Shown: positions 31,401 through 48,278, numbered from the stretch's first letter. The stretch is 64,000 bases of DNA from Jacaranda mimosifolia (GCA_018894105.1 CM032118.1:28190690-28254689), one strand, 5' to 3'. The notes: a model not told the origin generated them from the letters alone. Numbers and translations are program-made.

Positions 31401-34100
31401 ACTAAGCTAAAGGTTAACCATGTTACTTTGCTAATCAGTCTTGCCTCATGGGTTTGTTACTAGACTTCAATCACAAGATGTGGGTACTCCTGAATTAATT
31501 AGGATTAAACCTTGAGTGGTCAATTATAGATGTTTAATTTATTGAGATGATATAAAGTAATAATTTGCATATGAAATCACAAGCATTGTGGGCCCATGGC
31601 TAGTTGATTGGGGGAATTTAAAAGCTCATATATAATAGTAAATATAGTTAATCAATAATTACCGTAGTTTCAAATCTGGTTGGCGCTTGGTGCGTTGACC
31701 ATATCCTTGGAGCGAGGACTACTTGCTTCTTCATTTGGTGAAGCTTTTCTTCAGTCCGTATTCTCATCACTTCAGGAAGTTTGTTTGTGACATTTTTCAT
31801 TCTTAATGAATTAGTTTGAAGTGCCTCTATTTCATATCTCTTTGTGCGATCATTTTACAAAATTTGTAGAAATTTTCTATCAGCCAAATTGCGTGTAGTT
31901 TACCTGTAGATTCATCTTTCATTATACTAAATTTTAGGCTCTTGGTTTAGCCTAATTTGAATTTATAATTAATGATAAATTGTTGCTTTAGTGAGCAACT
32001 TGTGATTTAGCATATTCTGTAATAGGTAGGTTTTTATATTGAATTTATAAATCTACCAAAAGAAATAGCCTTGCTTCTTTCAAAACTTGAGAAGTTCAAG
32101 TTTTGGATCCGCAGGTTTTCAATCTAAGCATACCTTGTGAAGATTCGCTTGGTTGATTGAGTGTTGGAGGAGTAATTGATTTCTACACTATTGAATAAAT
32201 TCGTCAAGGTATTATCCTACATCTCTACTTTACACCTATCTTTACATGAGGTAATCTTACTCGGCACTAGAGAGTGCAGAAGTGTTTCCTACTAGATCAA
32301 TTGGCTAATTCATATGTCATTGCAATTCTTTTTTTAAATTTCGCTGCGTATTTTCTCCTCAGATTGCATCGCATCTTTTCACCCTAATCTCTCTATTCCA
32401 TTAAGACTCAAATGACAAAGAGTCGCAGGTTGACTCATAATTACTAGTCTCGTCCTTAATTGCAACCTCTGAAAATTCGCTCGCCCTATGAAGCTCACTA
32501 TTACTCTAGTCACTCATATTTAAAAAAAGGAAGAAAAGTATTTAAAAGATTTGAGAGGTCAAGTTGTATACCTAAAAGGTTGGAACAAAAGATTCTTGAA
32601 GGTTGGTGCTCTACTCTTGACTCGATCTCTTAAGTAGATGAGTTCTAGAGTTCATAGTGTGAAAATTGATAAATAAGTGAGACTCCTTTATATAAGGGCG
32701 AGTATGGGAAAGCAAAGCTCCATTTGTGATTCGCAATTAGCTAATTAATGCTGCACAACTGATTGAATTAGTTATTTGAGATTGCCAATGCAAGAGGTGA
32801 CGTAGTAATAATTACTTTCCAACCTAGTCACCAGGTTGAAAAATGATCCTTCTTTACCCTCCACTAACTAGTAAGTAGGGGGACTCGTAATCAAGATGAG
32901 ATCAATAGATCCAAGGATAAGGTCAATGACTGGATCCTTGACCAAATGGCCACCTTCTAGCCACTGATGGGTCCTCTGTTATTACCTCGACCTACGACTC
33001 CACCTGCTAGAACTTCTATGCTGATCGCGGAAAGCATGTTCACAGTGGTTGACTATCTAGAGTGCTTTGATTGGTATTTAGCCTTAGACCGATTAACATC
33101 ACAACAGGCATCCTTTCTACCTCTTCAAGGTTAGACCCACACTCATCGGAGAATTGATGGCTGCGTTTAGAGCATTGTAGACTCAATGTTAACTGTCTCA
33201 TCCACATTATTAATTCATTGTACAACCTACTCGACTGCCATGTAGCTCATTTGTTGCTGACAACAAAGTGACATAAAATGCCCCTACAACCTCTCCGTAG
33301 GGATAGCAACAACCTTATAGAGATGATTCAGCCTTTTCAACCCCACTCTCCAACTAATTTTTCCCACTATAAACAACAGACTTCATTTATGATTTAGATA
33401 TTCCTTTATTATTCCGAATTGTTCTCAGTTTTCATACATACCCTTATTCCTTTGCTTGACCTAACTTAAGCATTGATCGAAGAACTTTAACTAGGGCCAC
33501 CTCCAAACCCTCAATAGTTTTAACATGCTCTTTCTTTAATTGTATGTTATATTTGTGCTCTGCCAACTCGAGCAAGTGCCTGCATAGCTCACTCAAACTC
33601 ACTTCAAAAACACCACTCCAAGCATCACAACATTAGATAATGTATTTATAACATCAATCTTAATTTGATATGTTTCACCAATACTTTCATACATTATTTG
33701 CTCAAAATACTTTTGTAAAAGGTGCTATAGGGCACTATACATGGATATTTTTAGCAAGAATACAACTTATTTTAATTCCTAATGGATGCATGCGAAGTAC
33801 TTTTCAATAATATTTTATTTTTTGATGGATCACAAATTGTGATGTCCCTGAAACTTTTGCTTCATAATCGAGTAACGTATACATGTTCCTAAAAAAATAA
33901 ATATACTACTGAAATATTGTCTCAGATTTTATAAACTACAATTTTTCTAATGATTTTGTGTGTGCATAGAATTTATGCTGGTATAAAAATATAACTTGAA
34001 AAATATTAAACAAAAGTAAAATCAATATACTTTTATTTCCGCACGGTCTCTAATATTTTTCTCGAGAATGTTTTTTCAAATACACATCAAAACAAAACCT
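31401..34100. other. Non-coding stretch upstream of the CDPK gene, decayed repeats
   Basis: No gene is supported. A TTTATATAAGGGC box at about 32687 and an R/U5-like segment around 32100-32230 look like LTR sequence. A stretch at about 33462-33515 resembles the U5 end of Tat-type LTRs (ACTTAAGCATTGA, then ACTAGGGCCACC). These are weak resemblances in heavily mutated DNA. Short open frames here (for example on the minus strand at 33040-33225) have no recognisable domain. Confidence 0.4.
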
Positions 34101-34759
34101 TGTGCTATGTTGGGCTTCTGCTTTTCCTTGTAACATGTTGGAAATTTTTTTGCTGCCAAAAGAAAAGTTGCATTGCTGGTAATATATCTTATCCGGCTAG
34201 CATAAGGAGGAAGAATATTAAAATAGTGCTGAAATGTAGGCGTACACGTTGTAATGCCCACATAAAAGGGATATTATGTGAAAAACATGTAGCAGCCTAA
34301 AAAGCCGCCTTCTTGGTTCCTTCTCATCTGCCTGCACAAGTTGTGGGATTTCATTTCTGTATCATAATAATGCTTCTTGGTATGTCGTCTTAGAAGAATT
34401 CAACTCTTCAACTCTTCAACTCAATCAATTGGCTGACCATATCATTTGTCTGATTAGCGGTTGGACTTTTCAGAAACAGAGAAGTAATCAACACCCTTCG
34501 TTTTAATTATTAGGCTTTTGATTCAAGAGCCCTGACAAATTCTCTTCAAATCCCCATCTGGGCTCCATTTATCGTCACCCTTTTCTTGAAAAAGAGACAA
34601 ATATTTTCAATTATTTATGCTCTGATCCAACTCTTTTGCAATTCATTTTCTCCGGGGGCTGGAACTTACTGCAGGTTTTTGTCTGAATTTCCATCTGGGT
34701 TTTGTTGTTTTTTCCGTTTCTGGTTTTTCTTCTTCTGCGAGGACCAAATTTGAGAGAAA
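34101..34759 (+). promoter_or_regulatory. Putative promoter and 5' UTR region of the CDPK gene
   Basis: The 650 bases before the CDPK start contain no coding sequence. They become pyrimidine-rich toward the ATG, as plant 5' UTRs often are, with a CAACTCTT tandem near 34400. I cannot place the transcription start or a convincing TATA box. Confidence 0.35.
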
Positions 34760-38502
<3,743 letters not shown>

Positions 38503-40540
38503 TACTGTTGGCAACAACAACCTGGTCAATATCTCTGAGAGAAATGTATCATATGAACCTGTGCACAATGTTTCTTTCCCTGGAAATTCTCTGTTTTCTT
38601 CAGATTCTTTTGTTTCTATAAAAAGAGGAATGCTACACATTTTTTTTTTCTTCTTTTTTTCTTTTTTCCTATCTTACAACATTTATGTCTTTAAACTATA
38701 CGTAATCATGAAACTAAGAATGGTACAATTTTGATGGTTTCATGTGATATAACAAGTGTGATAATGAAGATTGTTAGTTGTTAGCAATGTTTCCATTAAC
38801 AAATGTTTGTTAATTGAATATACATTTGCTGGAATTGGGTGGTTGTTGGCTAGTTTTGGAATTCTGGTGTGGCAAAGGAGCTGATTTTATTTTCTGATTT
38901 GCTATGGCCTGGTTAACTCCTGCTTTCATTATTTTCCTGATTCTCTGGATGGTTTTGGTAGAACTTGGTGTTGCATGTTGTCTGACTGGATTTCAGCAGA
39001 ATGCTGCCTGAACTCAAGACTATTGAATTGTTTTGTGGCTGTTCTGGGAATTTACAGTGGCTTTAGTGTTACTCATCTCCTGAACTGACTGTTATTATGA
39101 TGCCTTTCTTGAAACTGGTTTGCTTATGAGAATTTTGGGCTAAGAATCTGGATATAAATATGGGGTCAATATGTTGGAAATTGACTTGTGGTTTGCACTG
39201 CAAATCTGTAAGTTTGCTGCAAAATTTCTGTACAGTTGTTGGTGTACAAAATTTTACTGTTCAAATCCTTCCTAGATGTGGTCAGAATAGTTGCTGATAC
39301 AGGTTTCAGAGTTTGGGATTAGTCTGAATTGTTGCTTTTGGTTTTGTATCTGCTGCTGCTGGAAATGTATCTCTTGCATACTGGAATTTACAGAAAGTGA
39401 TTCAGCTTGCTATTCTGCAAGTCAATTTGCTGCGGAAAGTCTGTTTTGGCTGAATGTCTGTTTATGCTGCTGGAATGTATTCTTGCTGGCTTGGTTTTTT
39501 GGAATAAGCTCCTGCTGTTGCATTGGATTCTTGCTGATGCAAGTGTTAGTGTTTTGCTTAGTTATTGACTGATTTGCTGGTTGAGTGAATTGATCCTGGC
39601 TTTACAGAAGGCTGCTTCTCCTTCTGGTGGAAAAAGGAGTCGATCTTGTGCATTCTGGAGTTATTGCTAGAAATTGTTGCAAGCTGAAATCGAACCATAA
39701 TCTGCCTGGATTTCCTTTCGTACTGAAATCTTGCTTCAGTTCAAGCTGGAGTCGATACCCTGTCCATCGGAATTGCTGCTGAAAATTAGGTTGGACAGGA
39801 ATTCGGTACCAGGACCTCTTCAATTTTGTTGCCGCCTCAATTTCATATACATGGTGGAAATCAAGTATTTTTTGCTGAAAATTTGCCACAAATCCTGCTG
39901 GTCCGTGGATGCTAATTGAGAATTGCTTAGGGAAGGCCCAAGATTGTATGTGTGCAAACTTCTTTTATTATTTTGAAGTTCAATGCTCTTTAAACTATGG
40001 TTGTATTGTAAGGGAATAAGTACTTCCTCATTTAAATTTTTTGCAGACACCCTTGACCTGTAATTCTCTATTTTGTTTATAATATATCCTGATTTTATTC
40101 CAATTCAAGTGTGCATTCTTTCTTGAGATCCTTAAGGATTTTGTGTAGTTGAATTCCTTTCTAGAGTTGTCAAACTTTTCTTTCCATTCCTCTGCTATAA
40201 ATATGGACACGCTTAGCTCCTCGCTTGGCCTCCTCAAAGCGATCAAAAGCAGTTGGAGTTAGGATGTCCATAACAACCATCAAACTTTGAGCCCACGAGA
40301 TTCAAATGCCTTTAAACTACTACACTAATTAGCTATACCACATTAATCAATAACCCAATAAAAGGACTTCTCTCCCTTGGATGAAACCACACAGGACCAT
40401 TAACCATATTAATCAAAAACAATTCAAAATAACTAATTAAGTTAATATCCAAATAAGAGCCCACCATCATAATAAAGAACTCTCACAGTATGCAAGTTTG
40501 AGACTTCCCACAGCCAGTCTTTGCTCTCAAATAGTGGAAT
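38503..40540. other. 3' flank of the CDPK gene and a TG-rich non-coding tract
   Basis: The first 150 bases are probably the CDPK 3' UTR, ending near a T-rich run at 38640-38668. From about 38800 to 39930 the + strand is rich in TGCTG, TTGCTG and CTGGAAT motifs without a fixed period. The open frames inside (for example 39291-39572, very Cys-rich) come from this composition. The rest, to about 40540, is AT-rich with nothing recognisable. No gene is supported. Confidence 0.5.
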
Positions 40541-40986
40541 GTAATTTGCAGGAGCGAAACTCAAAAACTGGTGCAAGAAGTTAGGACTCAAGCAGTTTTT
40601 TTGGTTAGTGGCCAATCTGCGAGTCAATGGGCAAATGAAGGTCATGAATTGGGCCCTTATCTAGCACCTAAAAATGCGGCTAGGAGAAGCCAAGGGAGAT
40701 GTGTGAACGAACTTTTCTCAATACTGTAGGCATAACAAACTATACCCAAAGCCTCTATAGGAAGTCACCATTTAATCTGATGTATGGTGCGGTGGGTGCG
40801 CCATTAATACAAATTAGAAAAATAAGTAGGAGAGTAAAGAACCGCAATGACTCCCATAACCTAGAAGAATGGAGAGTAAATCTAGACTTACTCTACGAGG
40901 TACGAGACAATGCATATATATATAAGGCAATGACAGTCAAAGCTTATAAAGAAAAACTATGGACTAGGAATTAAAAGAAGAGGAGG
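40541..40986 (+). pseudogene. pol: Integrase core end of a Tat-like gypsy element (part A)
   Basis: The + strand reads KLGLKQFF, VANLRVNGQMKVMN and, after frameshifts, YRKSPFNLMYG and NLEEWRVNLDLLYEVRD, the order of blocks at the end of the integrase core in Tat-type elements (usual forms include a Q-A/T-NGQ-EV-N block with the catalytic Glu). Here that block is NGQMKVMN, with Lys where Glu is expected. Stops and shifts make it non-functional. It is interrupted at 40987 by a solo LTR and continues at 43796. Confidence 0.75.
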
Positions 40987-43795
40987 TGTAATGATTCAAA
41001 ATAATTGCAAAAATTAACTTACACATCCTCAATCCAAGGATCTAATTTCATGCCATAATAATATATTTAAAGGCTAGAATATTACCTTAAATGAAAGATT
41101 CAAAGGTAACTAGCTAGATGTTCCAATAAAACTCCTTCCAAGAAAGATCAATGCCTTTTTCCCCAAGGATCTCCTACTCCATGCCTATGTTCAGCAATTC
41201 AAGCAACTTTTGCCATCAAAAACTCCTCCAAGATGAAGATGAAGATGAAGAAGAGGCGGCAAAACAACAACAAAGCTTCCAAACTTTCGGTCAAGCAAAA
41301 ACACCAAAAATCGTCTTCAAGATTGAAGGATCTTCAATCACCAACTCAAGCACACCAAGTGTTGTGCCTCTAGAGGAAATCCACACACCCAACAACACTC
41401 TCAATCGTCTCTCAATTTGCCAGAAAATAGAGGAGGAAGATGGAGAAAGGTGTGAGGAGTTTTTGGAGAGAATCTCGTAGGTGGTTTCTCTCAACACTAG
41501 TTATGGAAATAGATTAGGCTAGACTAAACTTTGGCTTAAATAGGCCAAATCTATTATGTAAATGACGAGCTTGAGCCTAGTCTATTATTTATGATAGGCT
41601 TTGTTTTAAGGTTAGACCTAGTCTTTTTAATAAATTCTAAAGCCTTAGTCTGGCCTGAAAGTCTACTTAAAAGCCTATTTTCTACTAAGGCTTCAATTAA
41701 GTTTAAACATTACATAAATCTAAATCTCTAATATGCTCAAACTTATAATAGACTTGATAAGAAATAATCAAAATAATAAATAACAAATGCATAATTATGA
41801 AAGTTCAAATCTAATTATAAAATAGTATCATTTCAATAAAAAGTAATATTAAACAACATAACAGATTCCATAAAGGACTAATTAAAGAAATCAAATACAA
41901 TTAACCATTTAATATTATATTACTATTATTGTACTTCTTGTGTGAAGAATAATAAACAGGCCAGCTTGTTAGGCTTTGCAAGCTTTAGAAGAACCTAAGT
42001 TTAGCCTATTTAGTTAAAAAAACTACATTTTGCACTTGGCCTTTCTATTAAATAGGCTAGGCCAAGGTAAGCTATAAGTAAGCTACGGCGTAGGCCCCTG
42101 ACAAGTAGCCTAACCTATTCCCATCCCTACTCAACATATGAGATCACTACAAAATGGAGGCAAAATGACAGCTGGAATTAGCCTGTAAATGGCCGCCCAA
42201 GATGGGGTTAATTAGTGTAAGGTGGAAGCTCTTGGAAGCTTCCATCACACACTCCTCACTTCGCCAACTTGGATGCCAACTAGCTAGCTAAGTTGGATTT
42301 TTAATTTCTTAAATTAAAATGCCAACTCATTAATTATAAAATGGACTCTTCCATTTAATTTTCCATCCAAGATTAGATTTTCCTATTAATTAAATTAACT
42401 CCTTAATTTAATTAAATTAACTTAATTCTTTAAGTTGATTTTACTTATTAAATTGCCACATGGGACCAATTAAATTAACTTAAACTAACTTCTTAATTTA
42501 ATTAGTCTAATTTAACTCTTTAAATTATTTTGATTAATTTAACACTTAAATTAATCAAGCTATAGTGACCAATTCTTAATTAGTTAACTTGTTCTCTCCC
42601 TCTCTCCCTCTCTCCCCCCTCCCAAACTTGACAACTTTAATTATCTAACTCCTTACATAATTTTTCCAATCAAGTGAGAGTGTTCTAGACTTTTGTATGT
42701 GACTCTTTAGGTTCACCAATTAATTAGACATGGGTTTACAACTCTTTATGATTATTGAATATCGAATATTCTGATTGGTCTAAACTCTTTTAAACTAATC
42801 ACTCTATCAATTAATCTCTATTAATTGAAAAATACACAATCTCCATAGTCGATATCTAGCACAAGCTTATGGAGCCGAACTAATTGGATGAATTAATTGA
42901 GAGTGAGCCATATTAACTATTACTACTTACGATTACTGTGCAAATATGGTCAATCCATTTTCTATTTCTTGAAGAAGGCCCTTGACAAGATATTTGCCGG
43001 CTCCCTAATAGCCTCAATAACTATGTATCTATTTTGATGTTCGACCCCTCATTATGACCTCAACTTTGGAAAACCCTTTTTCTAAATTTTCATATCACCT
43101 TGCACAACGATTTCTTGAAATTGATCATCTTAGAATACATAGGAGATTAATTCCTTCTCCACAGATGGGTGAAACGAATCCCATCTTGGAACTCATTAAC
43201 CTCTATACTTAGGTAGCTTGTGCCCAAACTAAACTCCGGGCAACTCACTATGTGGTCGGAGCAAAATCAAAGCACAAGGAGCAAAATACAAGGTTACTAT
43301 GGAACCTCAAGTCAAAAAACTAAATATATGTACTATCATAAGCTAGAAAATTTGCCACTACCGACATGCCACTATGGCTGCCTTATGGTTTCTCTAAGCA
43401 AGTATTCAGTAAACTTGTTCTTTAACAAACACACATTAACATGCATCTATGTCTAACATAGATTGCCTATGAAATGGAGCAATATCCAATTTCTTGGAAT
43501 ATGCATCATCAGTACAAGTCTATTTAGATCTTAAATGCCCCATCTCATAATATCCTATGACTTGAAATATTTAAAATCATGACCATAGAAATTTGTTTCA
43601 TGATCACCATCATATGCGTGCCCAAGTCCCATAGTCTTATATGATTTAAGGGCTTCAACCAAATGCATGTGAAGAAATCATAAATATATAAGATGAAGAT
43701 AACCATTTTATAAAATATCATTAAATCAAGATAGTATCACAAGTAGAATAGTTTTACACGCCAATCTAATTGGTTTGTGGGTCATTATTCCAATA
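40987..43795 (-). mobile_element. Copia-type solo LTR, reverse orientation, with an hAT element inside
   Basis: Read on the minus strand from 43795 the sequence starts TATTGGAATAATG and follows the order of the copia LTR at 13417 (block with CCAATTAGATTGG, a Leu-like AAGCCCTTA block, the TTAAT-rich run, the AACTCTTTGTG-like block), though with many changes. It ends near 40987 as CATTACA. Without the 632-bp insertion at 41498-42129 its length is about 2.18 kb, close to the 2.22 kb LTR of the intact element. No primer site or internal region follows, so it is a solo LTR. The flanks GGAGG and GGAAT share only three bases. The integrase reading on both sides rejoins across it, which supports the ends. 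Confidence 0.75.
41498..42129. mobile_element. Non-autonomous hAT-like transposon inside the solo LTR
   Basis: The left end TAGTTATGGAAATAGATTAG and the reverse complement of the right end (TAGGGATGGGAATAGGTTAG) form an imperfect inverted repeat. The flanking eight-mers are CTCAACAC (41490-41497) and CTCAACAT (42130-42137), an 8-bp duplication with one difference, as expected for hAT. The interior is AT-rich and has no frame. Subterminal AGGCTAG/CTAGCC-type motifs are repeated. Confidence 0.8.
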
Positions 43796-44020
43796 GGAAT
43801 TTTCGAGTTAGGGACTTAATATTGCGGAAAGCAAACTCCAGAAGGTCAATAGGGATGGCCCATACAAGGTGGCAAAAATGATGACCTAGGAGCCTACAAG
43901 TTCCATAATATGAATGGTAAGAAGGTGCCTAAAACTTGGGACATTTCCAATTTGAAAAGATTCTAATTATAGTCCATGTGTTAGGCTTAAAGTATAAATT
44001 CTAGATATTTACATTTTCTT
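43796..44020 (+). pseudogene. pol: Integrase C-terminus of the Tat-like element (part B)
   Basis: Immediately after the solo LTR the frame reads FRVRDLILRKA, the conserved start of the integrase C-terminal domain. After a frameshift come AYKFHNMNGKKVPKTWDISNLKRF, the usual end of Tat-type pol (quoted here in two blocks: AYKFHNMNGKK and VPKTWDISNLKRF). It completes part A. Confidence 0.78.
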
Positions 44021-46200
44021 TTACAAGAAGTTTTCCTTTTTAGTTGTTCGTGTTCAAGTTTTGAATATCAATAGATATGCTTTGAAGAGTGTCTATCTCA
44101 TGTTTACTTTAATTATTTATCCATAATATTTCCATATTTTTCATAATTATGTTATATATTGCGAACCTATATTCATGCAGTGAAAACCGACTTGGTGGCC
44201 ACTTAATAAGAACTTCAATCAAAAGATTGAAACCCCATTTAAGATCCTTAGAGATCACTAGAACATTATGGTTCATTTGACATCTTCAAGGATCCGTAAA
44301 ATATAACAATTCCACTTGAGGATCTAAAGGAGTCTCATAACATAATGCCTCCATTGGAGATCCTAATGGGTCCCTAAAACTGTAGTACAGTATGATAGAT
44401 TCCAGGTCCAAAATGATCCATGCGACACTAATTCCCGACAAAAGATGAAGAACGAGAGATAGGATAAAAGAAAATATATGAGTATTGATGCCAAGTGAGG
44501 CGAGTAAGCTAATGTAAAGAAACAATGTTGACATCAAATGTTCTCATAAAGGATATAGACAATTACAAGCAACAAATGAAAGTCATAAATTTGCCTAACA
44601 CTTGGTAAAATGTACCAAAAACAATGAATGGGAATATCTAAATTACATCATTTTGTGTCCTAGTCATCGAATCCTCAACCACGGCACCATGACAAGCCCC
44701 GAGATCCTGTTGCATTCTTAACACTCGCCTTAACTAGAATGTTAACAAGAATGACTAGGTCCACAAAAGTAGATCCTCAAGAGAGTATCAAGTATCAACC
44801 AGTTTTTTTGGAAATGTGAGAACAATCCTAGATAGTCCGCTCACACCTCTTGCACAATAGTTGCATTAAAAGAATCTAACTTCTTGAACTCTTTCATGGC
44901 CTGCTTTCTCATAGTAGCAATAAACTGTAGGAGACTTTAGAAACTTTTTCTCTGGCTTGATCTTTGTTCTATATCCTCCTCAGCTGGCCTTGATACTTAG
45001 TCATCCTTGTGACATTCTCCCTATCGTGGTCTTGATCTCATACCAGCTCCATAACTTCCTTCTTCAACTTGATATTCTTAGTTTTCATCTTCTGTACCTA
45101 GCAAGTCATCTTTACCATCAGATTTACGCTCTGCCAAAGAGAGAAAAGAAAACACAAACACATAACATAAACAATAAGGAATTAAGGCATGAATACACAA
45201 CATTAAAGTCACAAATAAGTGTATGTAAGTAAATTATTTTGTACTTGGGCTAAGTTACCAGCAATAAGCTCCATAAGCAGAGAGGAGGAATATAACTCTA
45301 ATTTATTTTTATAATCCTATTCACCATACCCACAGACTTACCCAACCAAAGGGGCATAAAAGAAAACACAAACACGTAACATAAACAATAATGAAATAAG
45401 GAATGAATGCACAACTTGTCAAGTCACAAATAAGTATACATAAGTAAATTGTTCCGTACTTGGGTTATGTCTGGCAACAAGTTCCATCAGTTGAGAGGAG
45501 GAATATAACTCCAATTTATCTTTATTATCATGTTCACTGCACTCACAGACTTAGTAATAGGAAATCTCATAAATATGGTAATGGGAATTGACGTTTGTGC
45601 TGTTTTTCTTGCCATAAGTGAACAATCTTTTTCCCTTACCAAGCAATGAGATCTCAAGATGGTGTGGGATCTCAAATGTACCATTAGACTCCAAAGCTTG
45701 CTTTCTAGCTAGTGCTGGGATCTCAAGCTCACAGATGCTCTTAAGTCTTAACCCTAGAATAGGGAGCTGAAGGATGGAAATGAAGCTTACTAGACCACCT
45801 CTATGAGGAACTTGAATGCTACACGAAAGAAGGAGAGCTATACCTTAGACGCGCTAGGAATTTAAGCAAGGCCCTCACTTAAGGCAGTCGCCAAGTTATG
45901 CCTGGGGCATGACTTGGCCATCCTAAACCAGGGGTTGCTACCTCTTTCCAGTTGACCTCAATCTCAAGGTCGATTGGCTAAACACCGTGGTCTGTCGTCT
46001 ACCTCTTTGAGAGTCCCTTTAACTTCTACTATCATTATCTCATATGTCACTCGAGATCACTCACAATATTTTTAGTTCTCTCCCTCAAACTCAAGCAAAA
46101 GAAAAGAGTTAAAAGTGGTAGCAAAGAGAGAGAGAGTTCAAATCATACGCCTTGAACTCGTTACGCTATCTCCAATAAAGAAGAAAAGGTTAATTAGTTA
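44021..46200. other. Probable 3' non-coding region of the Tat-like element, with an antisense coding-like stretch
   Basis: No sense-strand gene lies here. On the minus strand, between about 45120 and 44800, shifted frames read KNIKLKKEVMEL and MRKQAMKEFKKLDSFNATIV, a charged helical protein. Antisense frames after pol are known from several plant Tat-type elements, so this is a plausible but decayed example. A 214-bp tandem duplication follows at 45144-45560. Near 44230-44400 GGATC/GAGATC motifs recur irregularly. A terminal LTR was not delimited. Confidence 0.4.
45144..45560. repeat. Tandem duplication, two units of about 214 bp
   Basis: The segment starting AAAAGAAAACACAAACAC at 45144 is repeated from 45358. 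The units share the order of AACATAAACAATAA, GTCACAAATAAGT, GTACTTGGG, AGAGGAGGAATATAACTC and CACAGACTTA. They differ at scattered sites, so the duplication is not recent. Confidence 0.85.
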
Positions 46201-47436
46201 GAGATCATAATATAAGGAAAAAAATTGATGTAATTGAATAAAGTGAAATTATGATTAACACTAAGAAAGGTAAAATATAAAAATAATATATACTAAAAAA
46301 AGGAAGATGAAAAGGGGAAAAAGAAGGAAAAGGACAAAAGGGAAAGATAAGAGAAATAATTAAAGAATAATACTTCCAATTCAAAACCATGTACTTCCAA
46401 TTGAAGTAAAAGATTTTCAATAGAAAGTAGGGGATTACATGATATACTTTGAATATACGCTTCGGCATATTAATCAAATTACCACTGAAAGTAGTACAGT
46501 TGATTCCTAAACAAAGTAATTCTCAAATTAAATGCTCACAACATTTTACCCCCTATTTGACTAATTTCCACAAAATCCCTAAGCCTGTCAGATTACATCA
46601 ATATCCGACATTTTTTTCTTCAAAATCAACTACAATTAATTATTTATTGGACTTTAATAATAAATGAGTCCATTTAAAAGGCTTTTTAATGATATATTAC
46701 AAACTACAGTTAATTCTATACGGTGCACACTTAAGTTAAAAATGTTCATATTATTACTGATATGGATGCAAATTGTGGATATTATGTATGGATATTGGTT
46801 TGAAACTAAGTTGGAGTCATTTCTAGAATAAGAATTGAATTTCGGCGATTAGAAAGTAACATTTGGATTCTATTTTGTTTACGACAAGTATTCTATTAAA
46901 AAATTTATCAAGTTAAAAATATAATTCTCTGAAAAAGGTATTTTTTTTTTGTTATTAAGATTTTAATATAGCTCTATTTTCTCTCTATCAATAAAAATCC
47001 ACGTTATAACTTTAGCATTACAAAAGCTTTATTGGAAAAAAATTCTAACAATTAAGACTTCTTTGCAAAAATTTGGAGAGAAAAAAGTTTTATGTAGCGC
47101 CTCGTCTAATAGGTGCCTACTTTGGAGCAACTCAATCAAATTGTAATAATTCAAAACATAATGTGTATCTTCAAAATTGACAATTCAAAATCATGATTTT
47201 GATATTTTCAAATTGAACCCACAATAATTCAAGAAAATATATCAGGTCAAAACCAACAATTTAAAAATATTGGCAGCTCATCACGTTGCAAAGCTATGAA
47301 CTAAATCCAATTTTCCATAAATAAATTACAATCACTCAAGGAATCATAATTTAAAATCATTCACCACCTCATCTATTATCAACCACAAATTATTATATAT
47401 CATCAATACATAAAAGTAATAGCATTAAGACAAACA
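46201..47436. other. AT-rich non-coding stretch
   Basis: Nothing recognisable was found. The longer open frames (for example 46205-46477 on the minus strand) are hydrophobic by-products of AT-rich composition. The right edge is the end of a CACTA element. Confidence 0.5.
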
Positions 47437-48020
47437 CACTACACAACAAAAAGCTCGAGTTTTTCCGACGAATTTTTTGGATGGAAGACAAATTTTCAAC
47501 GGAAAATTTTGGGTCGGAAAAGCACTTATTGCAAATCAATTTTCGTTACTTTTCTGACATGCCTTTTCTATTGGAAATATTCCCCACGGATTTTTGACGC
47601 CTTTGAAATGAATTTTATATTGTTGGAGACAATTTGAGTTTTGTTAGATTTTCAACCAAAATTTTCGATGAAACTTTTTTGATGGATATCCGATAATTTT
47701 TTGATGGAATTTTATTTTTTTTCCAATGGAATAGTGTTGGTAATATGTCGAAAATAATTTTTTATTAATAAATTAAATTAATTTTTTTTCAGAAATTTTA
47801 TAAAATTTCATTTGAAAATTTATTTTTAATTTAATTTTCTTAACTTTATTTTTTATGCGTGTAACATGTTGAAACATTTTGTATGTATATAGAGTATGAT
47901 AATACTACAAACTATGAATATACGAATTAATAAAATTATTATTTCAAAAAATTAATAATTTTATAAATATAAATCTTCATTACAAAAAAGCATAAAAAGA
48001 AGCATCCTATGTACTAGGGA
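47437..48020 (-). mobile_element. Terminal and subterminal region of an autonomous-type CACTA element
   Basis: CACTACACAACAAAAAGCTC at 47437 is a CACTA terminus. The following 350 bases repeat TCGGAAAA, TTTTCCGAC and GATGGAA-type motifs in both orientations, like the subterminal arrays of this class. It lies 0.8 kb downstream of the minus-strand transposase, so it is the 3' end of that element. I found no matching opposite terminus in the window; the outer base triplet here is ACA. Confidence 0.65.
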
Positions 48021-48278
48021 TGGACTATTGGCCAGTGGGGCAGGGTGGGGGCCAGAGCGAATACTTGATTGGCCTGCTAGTAGGCAGGGGTAGATATGTG
48101 ACTGTTGTACCATCTCTAAAACAAAAACAAGCATACATAAAATTTCAATATATATATGGACAATAATATCAACATGACAAGTTAATTGACTACAAATGTG
48201 AAATGCATAAAAACAATTAAAAACTAAAATGAATAAAGCAAATAAGTTCGAATAAATTTGACATATCGCTAACTAAAT

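Noticed and set aside
39291..39572. Cys-rich 93-codon frame
   Set aside because: The Cys and Trp content comes from repeated TGCTG/TGG words; there is no signal or spacing typical of a Cys-rich peptide, and the tract has no gene structure.
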